Shown here: positions 22,967-29,347 of the stretch, piece after piece | How the letters are laid out: each line of letters begins with the position of its first letter | Numbering within the stretch: position 1 is the stretch's first letter | Assembly (NCBI GenBank): GCA_902605035.1 | Contig: CACLBB010000005.1 | Location: forward strand, 1 to 64,000 | Direction of reading: 5' to 3' | DNA length: 64,000 bases | Origin: an uncultured Pelagibacteraceae bacterium | GTDB taxonomy: Bacteria; Pseudomonadota; Alphaproteobacteria; Pelagibacterales; Pelagibacteraceae | Translations under genes and position numbers: made by a program | Notes under the pieces: model-generated | Told to the model about the DNA's origin: nothing | Seen by the model: the letters and a program-made list of their open reading frames with translations, nothing else | Databases searched by the model: none

Positions 22967-23427
22967 TTTGCCTCCCCTTTTTGTTTGGTTTCCCATTTAA
23001 GATTTGATCTATTTTGATAAGCCTTTTTTCTTGCTACAACCTTAAATTTTTCAAATATTTTTGGCTCCCATATTTGAAAAGTTTTTCCTAGCCCTACAAA
23101 TAAAACATTATTCTTAATGTTAGCGTGCTTAAGTAATTTTTCTGTAAATGACACCCTGCCTTCAGTATCAAACTGAAGATTTACACTTTCTGATAATATT
23201 GAAGTTGCAAAATAATCTCTTTTTTCTTCAAATGGATTTAGTGAATCTATGGTGCTTGATAGTTTTTCAATTCTATCTTGCGAGCATGCTTCTAAAGCAG
23301 AGTGGTTAAATGAAGGATAGCTAATAAAGCCGTTATAACCCAAAGAACTTAAGTGTGATCTAAAAGTTGCTGGCACCGACACCCTCCCTTTTTTGTCTAA
23401 CTTGTTTTCGTAACTTGATAAAAACAT
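22963..23427 (-). CDS. mraZ: Transcriptional regulator MraZ
   Basis: MraZ is a DNA-binding protein with two AbrB-like domains that represses the dcw operon in the bacteria studied. Motifs: SYENKLDKKGRVSVPATFRSHL (domain 1, quoted as residues 4-25), RDYFATSILSESVNLQFDTEGR (start of domain 2) and NNVLFVGLGKTFQIWEP. The track begins with a TTG at 23445; the ATG at 23427 (MFLSSYENK) matches the family start and has GAGG about 12 bases upstream, giving 154 residues. Upstream lies a sigma70-like promoter overlapped by three TGGGN repeats, the expected autoregulatory site. It heads the whole co-directional dcw series. Confidence 0.95.
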   Translation of the reverse strand: MFLSSYENKLDKKGRVSVPATFRSHLSSLGYNGFISYPSFNHSALEACSQDRIEKLSSTIDSLNPFEEKRDYFATSILSESVNLQFDTEGRVSFTEKLLKHANIKNNVLFVGLGKTFQIWEPKIFEKFKVVARKKAYQNRSNLKWETKQKGEAK

Positions 23428-23469
23428 TACTTTTTTTAACCTCAAATATTTTCAAATCACCCTCCATTA

Positions 23470-23494
23470 TGGGATTATTTGGGATCGTATGGGT
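23470..23494. promoter_or_regulatory. MraZ-type operator: three TGGGN direct repeats with 5-bp spacers
   Basis: On the + strand TGGG occurs at 23470, 23480 and 23490, giving TGGGA-N5-TGGGA-N5-TGGGT with an exact 10-bp period. This is the pattern described for E. coli MraZ, which binds TGGGN repeats separated by five bases in the mra promoter. The repeats are interlaced with the -10 element (23484-23489) and the predicted transcription start, so binding would block RNA polymerase. That this MraZ binds here is inferred. Confidence 0.75.
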
Positions 23495-23512
23495 TTTAAT
23501 TTAATTAGTCAA
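23484..23512 (-). promoter_or_regulatory. Promoter of mraZ / dcw series
   Basis: Read on the minus strand: -35 TTGACT (23512-23507), 17-base spacer, -10 TACGAT (23489-23484). Predicted start is near 23477, leaving a leader of about 50 bases before the mraZ ATG. The hexamers and spacing fit sigma70 consensus, and the overlap with the TGGGN repeats supports a regulated promoter. Confidence 0.65.
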
Positions 23513-23567
23513 TACAATAGTTTTTTTGAGCACTAGCACAAAAAGGGAACATTACTTAGGGATATAT

Positions 23568-23922
23568 GTCAGATAGTCTGTAAGCCGGGTTCTGTCATTT
23601 AAGAGATCATTTCTCTAGGCTTAAATTCACATCTAAGCTCAAGCGGTTAACCCAGAAGACTAACTAAAGACTGTTTTTAGCAATTATTGCAGTGTCTTCT
23701 CTATTTAACCTTGCTCCCAGTGGGGTTTGCCGTGCGTTTTTTGTTGCCAAAAAACCGGTGAGCTCTTACCTCGCCGTTTCACCCTTGCCTTGATAAGGCG
23801 GTTTATTTTCTGTGGCACTATCCCTGAAGTCACCTTCGCCAGCCATTAACTGGCACTGTGTCTTTATGGAGCCCGGACTTTCCTCCATTAGCAAACTAAT
23901 GGCGATCATCCAACTATCTGAC
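23568..23922 (-). ncRNA. rnpB: RNase P RNA (class A)
   Basis: This is the catalytic RNA of RNase P, which removes 5' leaders from tRNA precursors. On the minus strand the universally conserved GAGGAAAGTCCGGGCTCC block is near the 5' end, GGGTGAAACGGCGAGGTAAG follows in the middle, and the 3' end carries AACCCGGCTTACAGACTATCTG. The ends pair as helix P1: 23913-23922 (5' strand) with 23568-23577 (3' strand), ten perfect pairs, which sets the boundaries within a few bases. The length of about 355 is normal. It lies between the amidase gene and mraZ and is transcribed towards mraZ, a neighbourhood found in other alphaproteobacteria. It has its own promoter. Confidence 0.97.
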
Positions 23923-23928
23923 AAGTGA

Positions 23929-23957
23929 TATTTATTGATTTAGTGATTAAAAATCAA
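23929..23957 (-). promoter_or_regulatory. Promoter of rnpB
   Basis: Minus strand: -35 TTGATT (23957-23952), 17-base spacer, -10 TAAATA (23934-23929). The G at 23922, seven bases beyond the -10, is exactly the first base of helix P1, which supports both calls. The promoter occupies nearly the whole gap between the amidase stop and the RNA. Confidence 0.65.
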
Positions 23958-23964
23958 GCAAAAT

Positions 23965-24687
23965 TTATTTATTTTTACTCAATAAATGGCTAATTTTTAG
24001 GCATTCTGGATCAATCAACCCGTTAACTTTATTTTGCCTGAATCTACTTTGAAAAGCTTTAATGATGATTTTATCAGACTTGGCGGTTCTATCTAAATTG
24101 AAATACCTGTAACCAAATTTAAACAAATTATTGAAAAAAAAATTACGGCTCTTTTTTGCATCAAATGTACTGTAATTAATTTGTTTTTTTTTAAGTGCGT
24201 ACCAAATTCCTAAATTTTTCTGTTTTAGCTGAGACCATGGAAATTTCTCTCCAGGATCTATTTTTCTTAGAGGAGCTATATCTGAATGTCCGAGTATAAA
24301 TTTATTTTTGATTTTATATTTTTTTTTTAATCTAAGGCAAAGTTGAATTAAAGTTTTAATTTGTTTTGGAGGAAATTTTTGATAGCCAAATTTGTGCCCT
24401 TTATTTACAAGCTCAATCCCAATTGAACTTTCATTTAAATTTTTTGTTTTTTTCCATTGCGATTTTCCCGCATGCCAGGCCACTTTATTGTCACTAATCA
24501 TTTGGTAAATCTTACCCTCACGTCCGATTAAGTAATGGCAACTCACTTTATATTTTTTTGCAGTTAATCTCTTGATTGATGCACGTATAGATTGCATTCC
24601 TGTATAATGAATTATCAGATGCTTGATTTTTTTCGTATTTCTTACTTTTCTTGAACAACTTTTTGATTTTAAGGCTATATATTTCAT
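23965..24687 (-). CDS. N-acetylmuramoyl-L-alanine amidase, AmpD/AmiD type (Amidase_2)
   Basis: This zinc amidase cleaves the MurNAc-L-Ala bond in wall turnover or recycling. Predicted zinc ligands are His27 (LIIHYTG), His134 and Asp144 (GHSDIAPLRKIDPG), with catalytic Glu92 (SIGIELVN). The ten-residue His-Asp spacing matches AmpD. The C-terminal FQSRFRQNKVNGLIDPECL looks like a small peptidoglycan-binding domain, which favours an AmiD-like enzyme over the shorter AmpD. The track's TTG start at 24720 would add 11 hydrophobic residues; the ATG at 24687 gives 240 residues. Location (cytoplasm or periplasm) is therefore open: the longer form MSIFCILISKIM is too short for a confident signal. Confidence 0.85.
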   Translation of the reverse strand: MKYIALKSKSCSRKVRNTKKIKHLIIHYTGMQSIRASIKRLTAKKYKVSCHYLIGREGKIYQMISDNKVAWHAGKSQWKKTKNLNESSIGIELVNKGHKFGYQKFPPKQIKTLIQLCLRLKKKYKIKNKFILGHSDIAPLRKIDPGEKFPWSQLKQKNLGIWYALKKKQINYSTFDAKKSRNFFFNNLFKFGYRYFNLDRTAKSDKIIIKAFQSRFRQNKVNGLIDPECLKISHLLSKNK

Positions 24688-24794
24688 TATTTTTGATATT
24701 AGGATGCAAAATATAGACAAAATTAAGGTTAAAATCTCTTAAAATAAACAATGTATTATGTGCAAAATCTTAAATATTTATATATATAGCGAAC

Positions 24795-25544
24795 ATGGGA
24801 TTTAAAAAATTACAATTAATAATTTGTTCAGTTTTATTGGCATTAACTGTTGGTGCTCAAGCTGAAACAAACACAGACAAGGAATGTTTCGAAAAGATCA
24901 GTAGAGGAGTTTTTCAATTTAATCAGGGATTCGATAAAGCAATTTTAAAACCAGTAGCGAAAGCTTATAATAAACTTCCTGATCCTGTAAGAAAGGGTAC
25001 AAGTAATTTTACCTCTAATATCGCAACTTTATTATCTATTCCTAATCATCTTCTTCAAGGCGAAGTGAGACTAGCGGGCCATGCAACAGGAAGTTTTTTA
25101 GTAAATACAACTATTGGAGTTTTGGGTTTAGGAAATCCCGCTGCACTAATGGGACTAGAAAATCAAAAAGAGGATTTAGGTCAAACATTAGGCTCTTACG
25201 GAGTTAAAGGTGGATGTTATTTCGTTTTACCAATTTTAGGTCCTACTACTGTAAGGGATACGGTTGGAATGATAGTTGATACTAGCTATCTTGATCCTTT
25301 TGCTAGAATAACTTGGCATGAAAAGGAAATTAAAAACATTTCAGGCACTAAAATTGATTACGTTGGTGTTAAAGCTGCGGACGTAGTCGATTTCAGAGGA
25401 AATAATATGACAAACTTTGATAGTTTAGAGAAAAACTCGATTGATTTATACGCAGCTACAAAAAGTTTATACTTACAAAATAGAAAAAATAAAATTAATA
25501 ACTCCAGTGAGAGTGAAGATGACTGGGGAAATTTAGACAACTGA
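24795..25544 (+). CDS. mlaA: MlaA-family outer membrane lipid-asymmetry protein (VacJ)
   Basis: MlaA removes phospholipids from the outer leaflet of the outer membrane and passes them to periplasmic MlaC. Family motifs are clear: FNQGFDKAILKPVAKAYNKLP, NFTSNIATLLSIPNHLLQG, FLVNTTIGVLGLGNPA and EDLGQTLGSYGVKGGCYFVLPILGPTTVRDT. The N-terminus is a signal peptide ending in VGAQA (cleavage about residue 23) without a lipobox, whereas E. coli MlaA is a lipoprotein. 249 residues. mlaC follows after 13 bases; the ABC components MlaFEDB are not in this window. Confidence 0.93.
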   Translation: MGFKKLQLIICSVLLALTVGAQAETNTDKECFEKISRGVFQFNQGFDKAILKPVAKAYNKLPDPVRKGTSNFTSNIATLLSIPNHLLQGEVRLAGHATGSFLVNTTIGVLGLGNPAALMGLENQKEDLGQTLGSYGVKGGCYFVLPILGPTTVRDTVGMIVDTSYLDPFARITWHEKEIKNISGTKIDYVGVKAADVVDFRGNNMTNFDSLEKNSIDLYAATKSLYLQNRKNKINNSSESEDDWGNLDN

Positions 25545-25557
25545 GACTAGCTTAAAA

Positions 25558-26157
25558 ATGAAAAAGTTAAGTCTCATTTTATTTTCTATAATCTTAATCT
25601 TCAAAAGTGCTCATGCTACCAATTATAGCACAGATCCTGAGCTATTTGTGTCTGAGTTAGTTAATGACGCGATAAGTAAGTTATCTGACAAAAATTTAAA
25701 TGAGCAAGAAAAAGCAATTTTTATTGAAAAAGTTGCCTTAGAAAATGTAGATATAAACGCTTTAGGTTTATATACTCTTGGAGAATTAAGAAAAACGGCT
25801 AAAAAAAGTTCTTTAGATAAATACCAAAAAGTTTTCGAAAAATATTTTTTAAAAAGTTTAACCTCTAGATTAACTGACTACTCCTCAAATAAATTTGAAG
25901 TGATAAGTGCTGAGAAAAAAAGTTCAAATTATACTATAGTCAAATCTAGAATAGCACAAAGTGATAATCAGCCAGAAATTAAAATAGACTGGAGAATTTA
26001 TACCAAAAATCAAGATAAACCACTTATAAGAGACCTTATCGTAGAGGGACTGAGTTTAGCAAGAACTCAAAAAGAAGAATTCGCCTCTATTTTAAATTCT
26101 AATGATAATGATATTAATATTTTAATCAGTAAACTTGAAGAATTTGTAACTAATTAA
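25558..26157 (+). CDS. mlaC: MlaC-family periplasmic phospholipid-binding protein (Ttg2D)
   Basis: MlaC shuttles phospholipid between MlaA at the outer membrane and the inner-membrane Mla complex. A signal peptide (MKKLSLILFSIILIFKSAHA) is followed by the helical Ttg2/Tol_Tol_Ttg2 fold. Recognisable segments are LGLYTLGELRKTAKKSSLDKYQKVFEKYF, and IKIDWRIYTKNQDKPLIRDLIVEGLSLARTQKEEFASIL, where the WRIY and DLIVEG.S motifs are diagnostic. 199 residues is normal. It forms a two-gene unit with mlaA and ends five bases from the tRNA 3' end, which faces it from the other strand. Confidence 0.9.
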   Translation: MKKLSLILFSIILIFKSAHATNYSTDPELFVSELVNDAISKLSDKNLNEQEKAIFIEKVALENVDINALGLYTLGELRKTAKKSSLDKYQKVFEKYFLKSLTSRLTDYSSNKFEVISAEKKSSNYTIVKSRIAQSDNQPEIKIDWRIYTKNQDKPLIRDLIVEGLSLARTQKEEFASILNSNDNDINILISKLEEFVTN

Positions 26158-26162
26158 TATTT

Positions 26163-26239
26163 TGGTGGGCCCGCCAGGACTCGAACCTGGGACCAATACA
26201 TTATGAGTGTACTGCTCTAACCAACTGAGCTACAGGCCC
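26163..26239 (-). tRNA. tRNA with CAT anticodon (probably tRNA-Ile2, k2CAU; elongator Met possible)
   Basis: Read on the minus strand, a 77-base cloverleaf: acceptor GGGCCTG pairs with CGGGCCC (one G-U pair), D arm GCTCAGTTGGTTAGAGC, anticodon stem GTACA/TGTAT around loop CTCATAA (anticodon CAT), T arm CCAGGTTCGAGTCCTGG, and an encoded CCA end at 26163-26165. It lacks the initiator-type 1-72 mismatch. The GGGCC acceptor differs from the GGCG-type elongator tRNA-Met I associate with alphaproteobacteria, so Ile2, which is lysidine-modified by TilS, is favoured; a tRNAscan/TFAM run would decide. Confidence 0.95.
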
Positions 26240-26254
26240 TTTTAGATAACTGAA

Positions 26255-26283
26255 TATTTATAGTGATTTTAGCTTTTGATCAA
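26255..26283 (-). promoter_or_regulatory. Promoter of the CAT tRNA
   Basis: Minus strand: -35 TTGATC (26283-26278), 17-base spacer, -10 TAAATA (26260-26255), about 16 bases before the mature 5' end, leaving a short leader for RNase P. The hexamers and spacing are almost the same as those of the rnpB promoter. Confidence 0.6.
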
Positions 26284-26366
26284 GTTAAACTCAACTATAC
26301 ATGTAAGAATAAATCAAAATTATGAATTAATCTTGCTTAATTTTATTATTAAAGTAACTAAATTTT

Positions 26367-27131
26367 ATGAATGCTAATTTTTCAAATAGGGGTTTCACAG
26401 AAATTATTCCGATTCAATTTAAAGACGAGTTAAAAAATTTACAATCAAAAATATACGGTCTTACAAAGAACCTTTTGGAAGAACATGATGATAAAATTAA
26501 TATTGCAGAGAAGATTAAGTTAAGATTTAAAAAAAAACCCTCAAACGAAATTTGGTCGAACCTTATGGAAGAGATAAATATATCTGAAGAATTGAAAACT
26601 TTAATTAATAGTAAATCAATAAAAGATACGTTTAAAATGATCTTTGACAACCCTATACCATTTGAAATAAGTACTTTTCGAGCAAGGTTTCCTGAGCAAA
26701 AAAGAGTAATGTATAATTGGCACCAAGATGAAGGAACTTGGTATTTAAGTAAAAAAAAAGAACATTTGAACAAGTTTCCAGTTACACTTTGGTTGTCTTT
26801 AAATGGCGCTAGTAAAGAAGAGTCCATCCAACTAGTGAAATATTCTCATACTCAAAAATTATTTAATCACAATTTTGTGAAAGGACAAGGTTTTTTCAAT
26901 ATAGATCAAAATGATACCATTAAAGAAAAAGATATTTTTACAGTAGAAACTAAAGCTTCTGAATGTGTCATATTTCATCCGTTGACTATTCATAGATCTG
27001 TGCCAACAAAAAAACTAAATTTGAGACCGAGATATACTATAGATATAAGATATTACGATGAAAATTTTAAAAAAGATTTTAAGGTAGATTGGAAATTTTC
27101 AATAAAAAAAGTTTTGAAAAGAATATCCTAA
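26367..27131 (+). CDS. 2OG-Fe(II) dioxygenase, phytanoyl-CoA hydroxylase-like (PhyH)
   Basis: This is a putative non-haem iron oxygenase of 254 residues. The facial triad is visible as His119-x-Asp121 (NWHQDEGTW) and His209 (FHPLTIHRSVPT), with Arg222 (RPRYTIDIRYYD) suited to bind 2-oxoglutarate. This order and spacing fit the PhyH superfamily, members of which hydroxylate lipids, small metabolites or sugars. No signal peptide is seen, so it is probably cytoplasmic. The stop and the ATG of the next gene, a methyltransferase, share one base (TAATG), so the two are probably coupled. The substrate is unknown; neighbours suggest a surface glycan or small-molecule modification set. Confidence 0.75.
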   Translation: MNANFSNRGFTEIIPIQFKDELKNLQSKIYGLTKNLLEEHDDKINIAEKIKLRFKKKPSNEIWSNLMEEINISEELKTLINSKSIKDTFKMIFDNPIPFEISTFRARFPEQKRVMYNWHQDEGTWYLSKKKEHLNKFPVTLWLSLNGASKEESIQLVKYSHTQKLFNHNFVKGQGFFNIDQNDTIKEKDIFTVETKASECVIFHPLTIHRSVPTKKLNLRPRYTIDIRYYDENFKKDFKVDWKFSIKKVLKRIS

Positions 27132-27961
27132 TGACTTTTAAAAATGAGAAGGTTCTAGATTTTTATGAAAAGCTTCCTTTTAATATTTATGGTGATCTTA
27201 AATCAGCTGAAGAACAAATAAAGAAATTCGATCCTTTAGTAATCTATCCCGAACTAAAAAAAATATTTAAAAAGTTTGAGAGAATAAAAATTATTGATTT
27301 TGGCTGTGGTGGAGGTTGGCTAGTCAATTCTATTAGTTACCATCACAGAAATAAAGCTCAGGTAACTGGAGTTGATTTTAATCCTGTAGTAATTGACTAT
27401 GCTAATAAATTAAAAAAAAAACTTAATCTTAATTCAAAATTTTATTCCTCTGATCTTTTTACTTTTCAAAGCAATATTAAATATGATCTGATTATTTCAT
27501 TGGGTGTGCTTCATCATACAAATAATTGTCATGAAGCTATCAAGCACATTTGCAAAAGTGCTTGTAAAAATTCTTTTTTGTTTCTTGGATTGTATCACAA
27601 ATATGGAAGAGAGCCTTTTTTAAATCATTTTCGTGATATGAAAGACAAGTCTGAAGATTTTAAATTCAATGAATATAAAAAATTACATAAAAATATTAAT
27701 GACGAGAAAAAACTTTACTCATGGTTTCGTGATCAAGTATTGCACCCACATGAAACCCAACATTCTTTTGAAGAAATTTCAAAAGTTTTGATTAAAGAGA
27801 GATTTAGTATTTTATCTTGCAGCATAAATAGATTTAATAAGATACAAAATTTGGAGGAAGTTTTTTCTATAGAAAAAGAACAATATCAATACTCTCTTAA
27901 TAAAATTAAAAATTGTGAATATTTTCCAGGTTTTTTTATAACAATTGCAAAAAAAGAATAG
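27131..27961 (+). CDS. Class I SAM-dependent methyltransferase
   Basis: This is a Rossmann-fold methyltransferase. Motif I is IIDFGCGGGWLV (about 54-65), the acidic ribose-binding residue lies in VTGVDFNPVVIDYA, and IISLGVLHHTNNCHEAI is the motif IV/post-II region typical of UbiE-like enzymes. The track starts at 27089 inside the dioxygenase; the ATG at 27131 (MTFKNEKVLDFYEK) is preferred because it makes a TAATG junction with the preceding stop, giving 276 residues. The C-terminal half (YHKYGREPFLNHFRDM ... VLHPHETQHSFEEI) resembles uncharacterised methyltransferases of surface-polysaccharide or natural-product clusters. Substrate not determinable here. Confidence 0.82.
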   Translation: MTFKNEKVLDFYEKLPFNIYGDLKSAEEQIKKFDPLVIYPELKKIFKKFERIKIIDFGCGGGWLVNSISYHHRNKAQVTGVDFNPVVIDYANKLKKKLNLNSKFYSSDLFTFQSNIKYDLIISLGVLHHTNNCHEAIKHICKSACKNSFLFLGLYHKYGREPFLNHFRDMKDKSEDFKFNEYKKLHKNINDEKKLYSWFRDQVLHPHETQHSFEEISKVLIKERFSILSCSINRFNKIQNLEEVFSIEKEQYQYSLNKIKNCEYFPGFFITIAKKE

Positions 27962-27989
27962 TTTGCATATAGTTATCTAGAGGATCAAA

Positions 27990-28118
27990 ATGGAAGAAAA
28001 TAAAAAAAAAAGTTTTATAGGTAAAATAATTGATTTTATAGCAAAGATATTTTCTATAAAACAAAAGAAAGAAAAAAAGAAAGAATCAAGAACTGAAGAT
28101 ATTTATCCAATGTGGTAA
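27990..28118 (+). CDS. Small 42-residue protein with amphipathic helix and YPMW C-terminus
   Basis: This reading frame is too short for the track. ATG at 27990 has AGAGG about seven bases upstream, and the stop is at 28116-28118, six bases before the SGNH hydrolase ATG. The product is a basic N-terminus, an amphipathic helix (SFIGKIIDFIAKIFSI, residues 8-23), a Lys/Glu-rich hinge (KQKKEKKKE) and an end TEDIYPMW. I do not recognise the family. Good ribosome-binding spacing and the tight fit between two genes support translation. The short aromatic C-terminal motif recalls DltX-type small partners of membrane acyltransferases, but that is analogy only. Confidence 0.6.
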   Translation: MEENKKKSFIGKIIDFIAKIFSIKQKKEKKKESRTEDIYPMW

Positions 28119-28124
28119 AAATTA

Positions 28125-29336
28125 ATGATTCGAAAATATATTGATTTCTCCAAAAACCCCATTAATGCACTCGTTCAAATATTAATAGTTTTTTTTTTTA
28201 TTCCTTTTTTTTCAACATTTTTCACAAATAGTATCTCAAGTAAAATAATATATTTTTTTTCTACGTTATTGATTTCTATAATCATTGCAGAATTTTTATT
28301 TCTTTTTCTTTATAGGTTGTTTACTGGAACTAACTATCAAATAATTGAAAAAGTAAACTTTAAAAAGTTAATGAACAAACCGCATCCTTACTTGCCATTT
28401 ATATATAAAAAAAACTTTGAAGGAGGTCGGGCAGAGCAGACTAATTACCCTTTGCATCCTGAATTTAAATCATTGCCTCTTACGACTAATAATTTAGGTT
28501 ATTTCAATGGTGAAAATGGAAATAGAGATATTTTGATACCCAAACCAAAAAACTTAGTAAGAATTAATTGTTTAGGTGCATCAACTACTGGCAATTATCT
28601 CCATGTGGATAATAAAGTTTATTCATACCCATTAGAGTTAGAAAAAATTTTAAGAAAAAAAACTACAAAAGAATTAGAAGTAAATAATTGTGCCCAAGGT
28701 GGATATAATACTGCAGATAGTTTAGTACGTTTTATCTTAAAAGATGTTGATACTGATCCTGACTATCTAATTATTTATCATGCGGTGAATGATATAAGAT
28801 CTTATCTTACTCCAGGATTTTCCTCTGACTACTCACATAGCAGGAAGAATTTGGGGGAGGTTTACTGGAAATTTCTTTTAGGTTCTAAAATACCAAATAT
28901 ACCAATTAAGTTTATCAATTACTTAAAAAATAAATTTTTATTTCCTTCTAGCGAGCAATATTCTTTGCTTGAAGTCATCAAAAAAGGACAAATAGATTTA
29001 AAGTTAGATTATTCTGAGGGACTGAAAACCTATAAAAGAAATATTCAACATATTATTGATATAAGTGTAAGTAATAAAATTAAGGTAGTTCTTTGTACAT
29101 TCTGTATGTATCTATATCCAAAAATTAAAGAAGACCCTTTGCAAAATATTTACCAAAAAATTGTTATTAAGGAGAACGAAATTTTAAAAAATCTTGCAAA
29201 TAAAAATAAATTAGAATTAGTCGATACAGCATCACTTATAGAGAAGAAAGATTCAAACTTTGTCGATGCAGTTCATTTTACGCCAAAAGGAATGCAGTTA
29301 CTGGCCCAACACATTGCAGATAAGATTAACATTTAA
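28125..29336 (+). CDS. Membrane-anchored SGNH/GDSL-family hydrolase
   Basis: This 403-residue protein has two hydrophobic segments at the N-terminus (about 15-35 and 40-62) and an SGNH domain: block I LGASTTGNY (Ser152 nucleophile in GAST rather than GDS), block III YHAVNDIRSY (Asn) and block V VDAVHFTPKGMQ (Asp/His, about 380-384). SGNH enzymes are serine esterases or O-acyltransferases, and membrane-tethered ones often de-acetylate or acetylate surface polysaccharides. Its neighbours, the 42-residue protein upstream and a convergent acyltransferase-3 11 bases downstream, fit such a role. It could equally be a lipid esterase. Confidence 0.8.
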   Translation: MIRKYIDFSKNPINALVQILIVFFFIPFFSTFFTNSISSKIIYFFSTLLISIIIAEFLFLFLYRLFTGTNYQIIEKVNFKKLMNKPHPYLPFIYKKNFEGGRAEQTNYPLHPEFKSLPLTTNNLGYFNGENGNRDILIPKPKNLVRINCLGASTTGNYLHVDNKVYSYPLELEKILRKKTTKELEVNNCAQGGYNTADSLVRFILKDVDTDPDYLIIYHAVNDIRSYLTPGFSSDYSHSRKNLGEVYWKFLLGSKIPNIPIKFINYLKNKFLFPSSEQYSLLEVIKKGQIDLKLDYSEGLKTYKRNIQHIIDISVSNKIKVVLCTFCMYLYPKIKEDPLQNIYQKIVIKENEILKNLANKNKLELVDTASLIEKKDSNFVDAVHFTPKGMQLLAQHIADKINI

Positions 29337-29347
29337 TTTGATTTAGA

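Noticed and set aside
23527-23545. Imperfect inverted repeat TTTTTGAGC-ACTA-GCACAAAAA downstream of rnpB
   Set aside because: On the rnpB strand the hairpin is followed by A residues rather than U residues, and the stem has a mismatch, so it is not a standard intrinsic terminator.
24548-24751. 67-residue minus-strand ORF starting upstream of the amidase
   Set aside because: It lies mostly inside the amidase gene in another frame and has no recognisable features.
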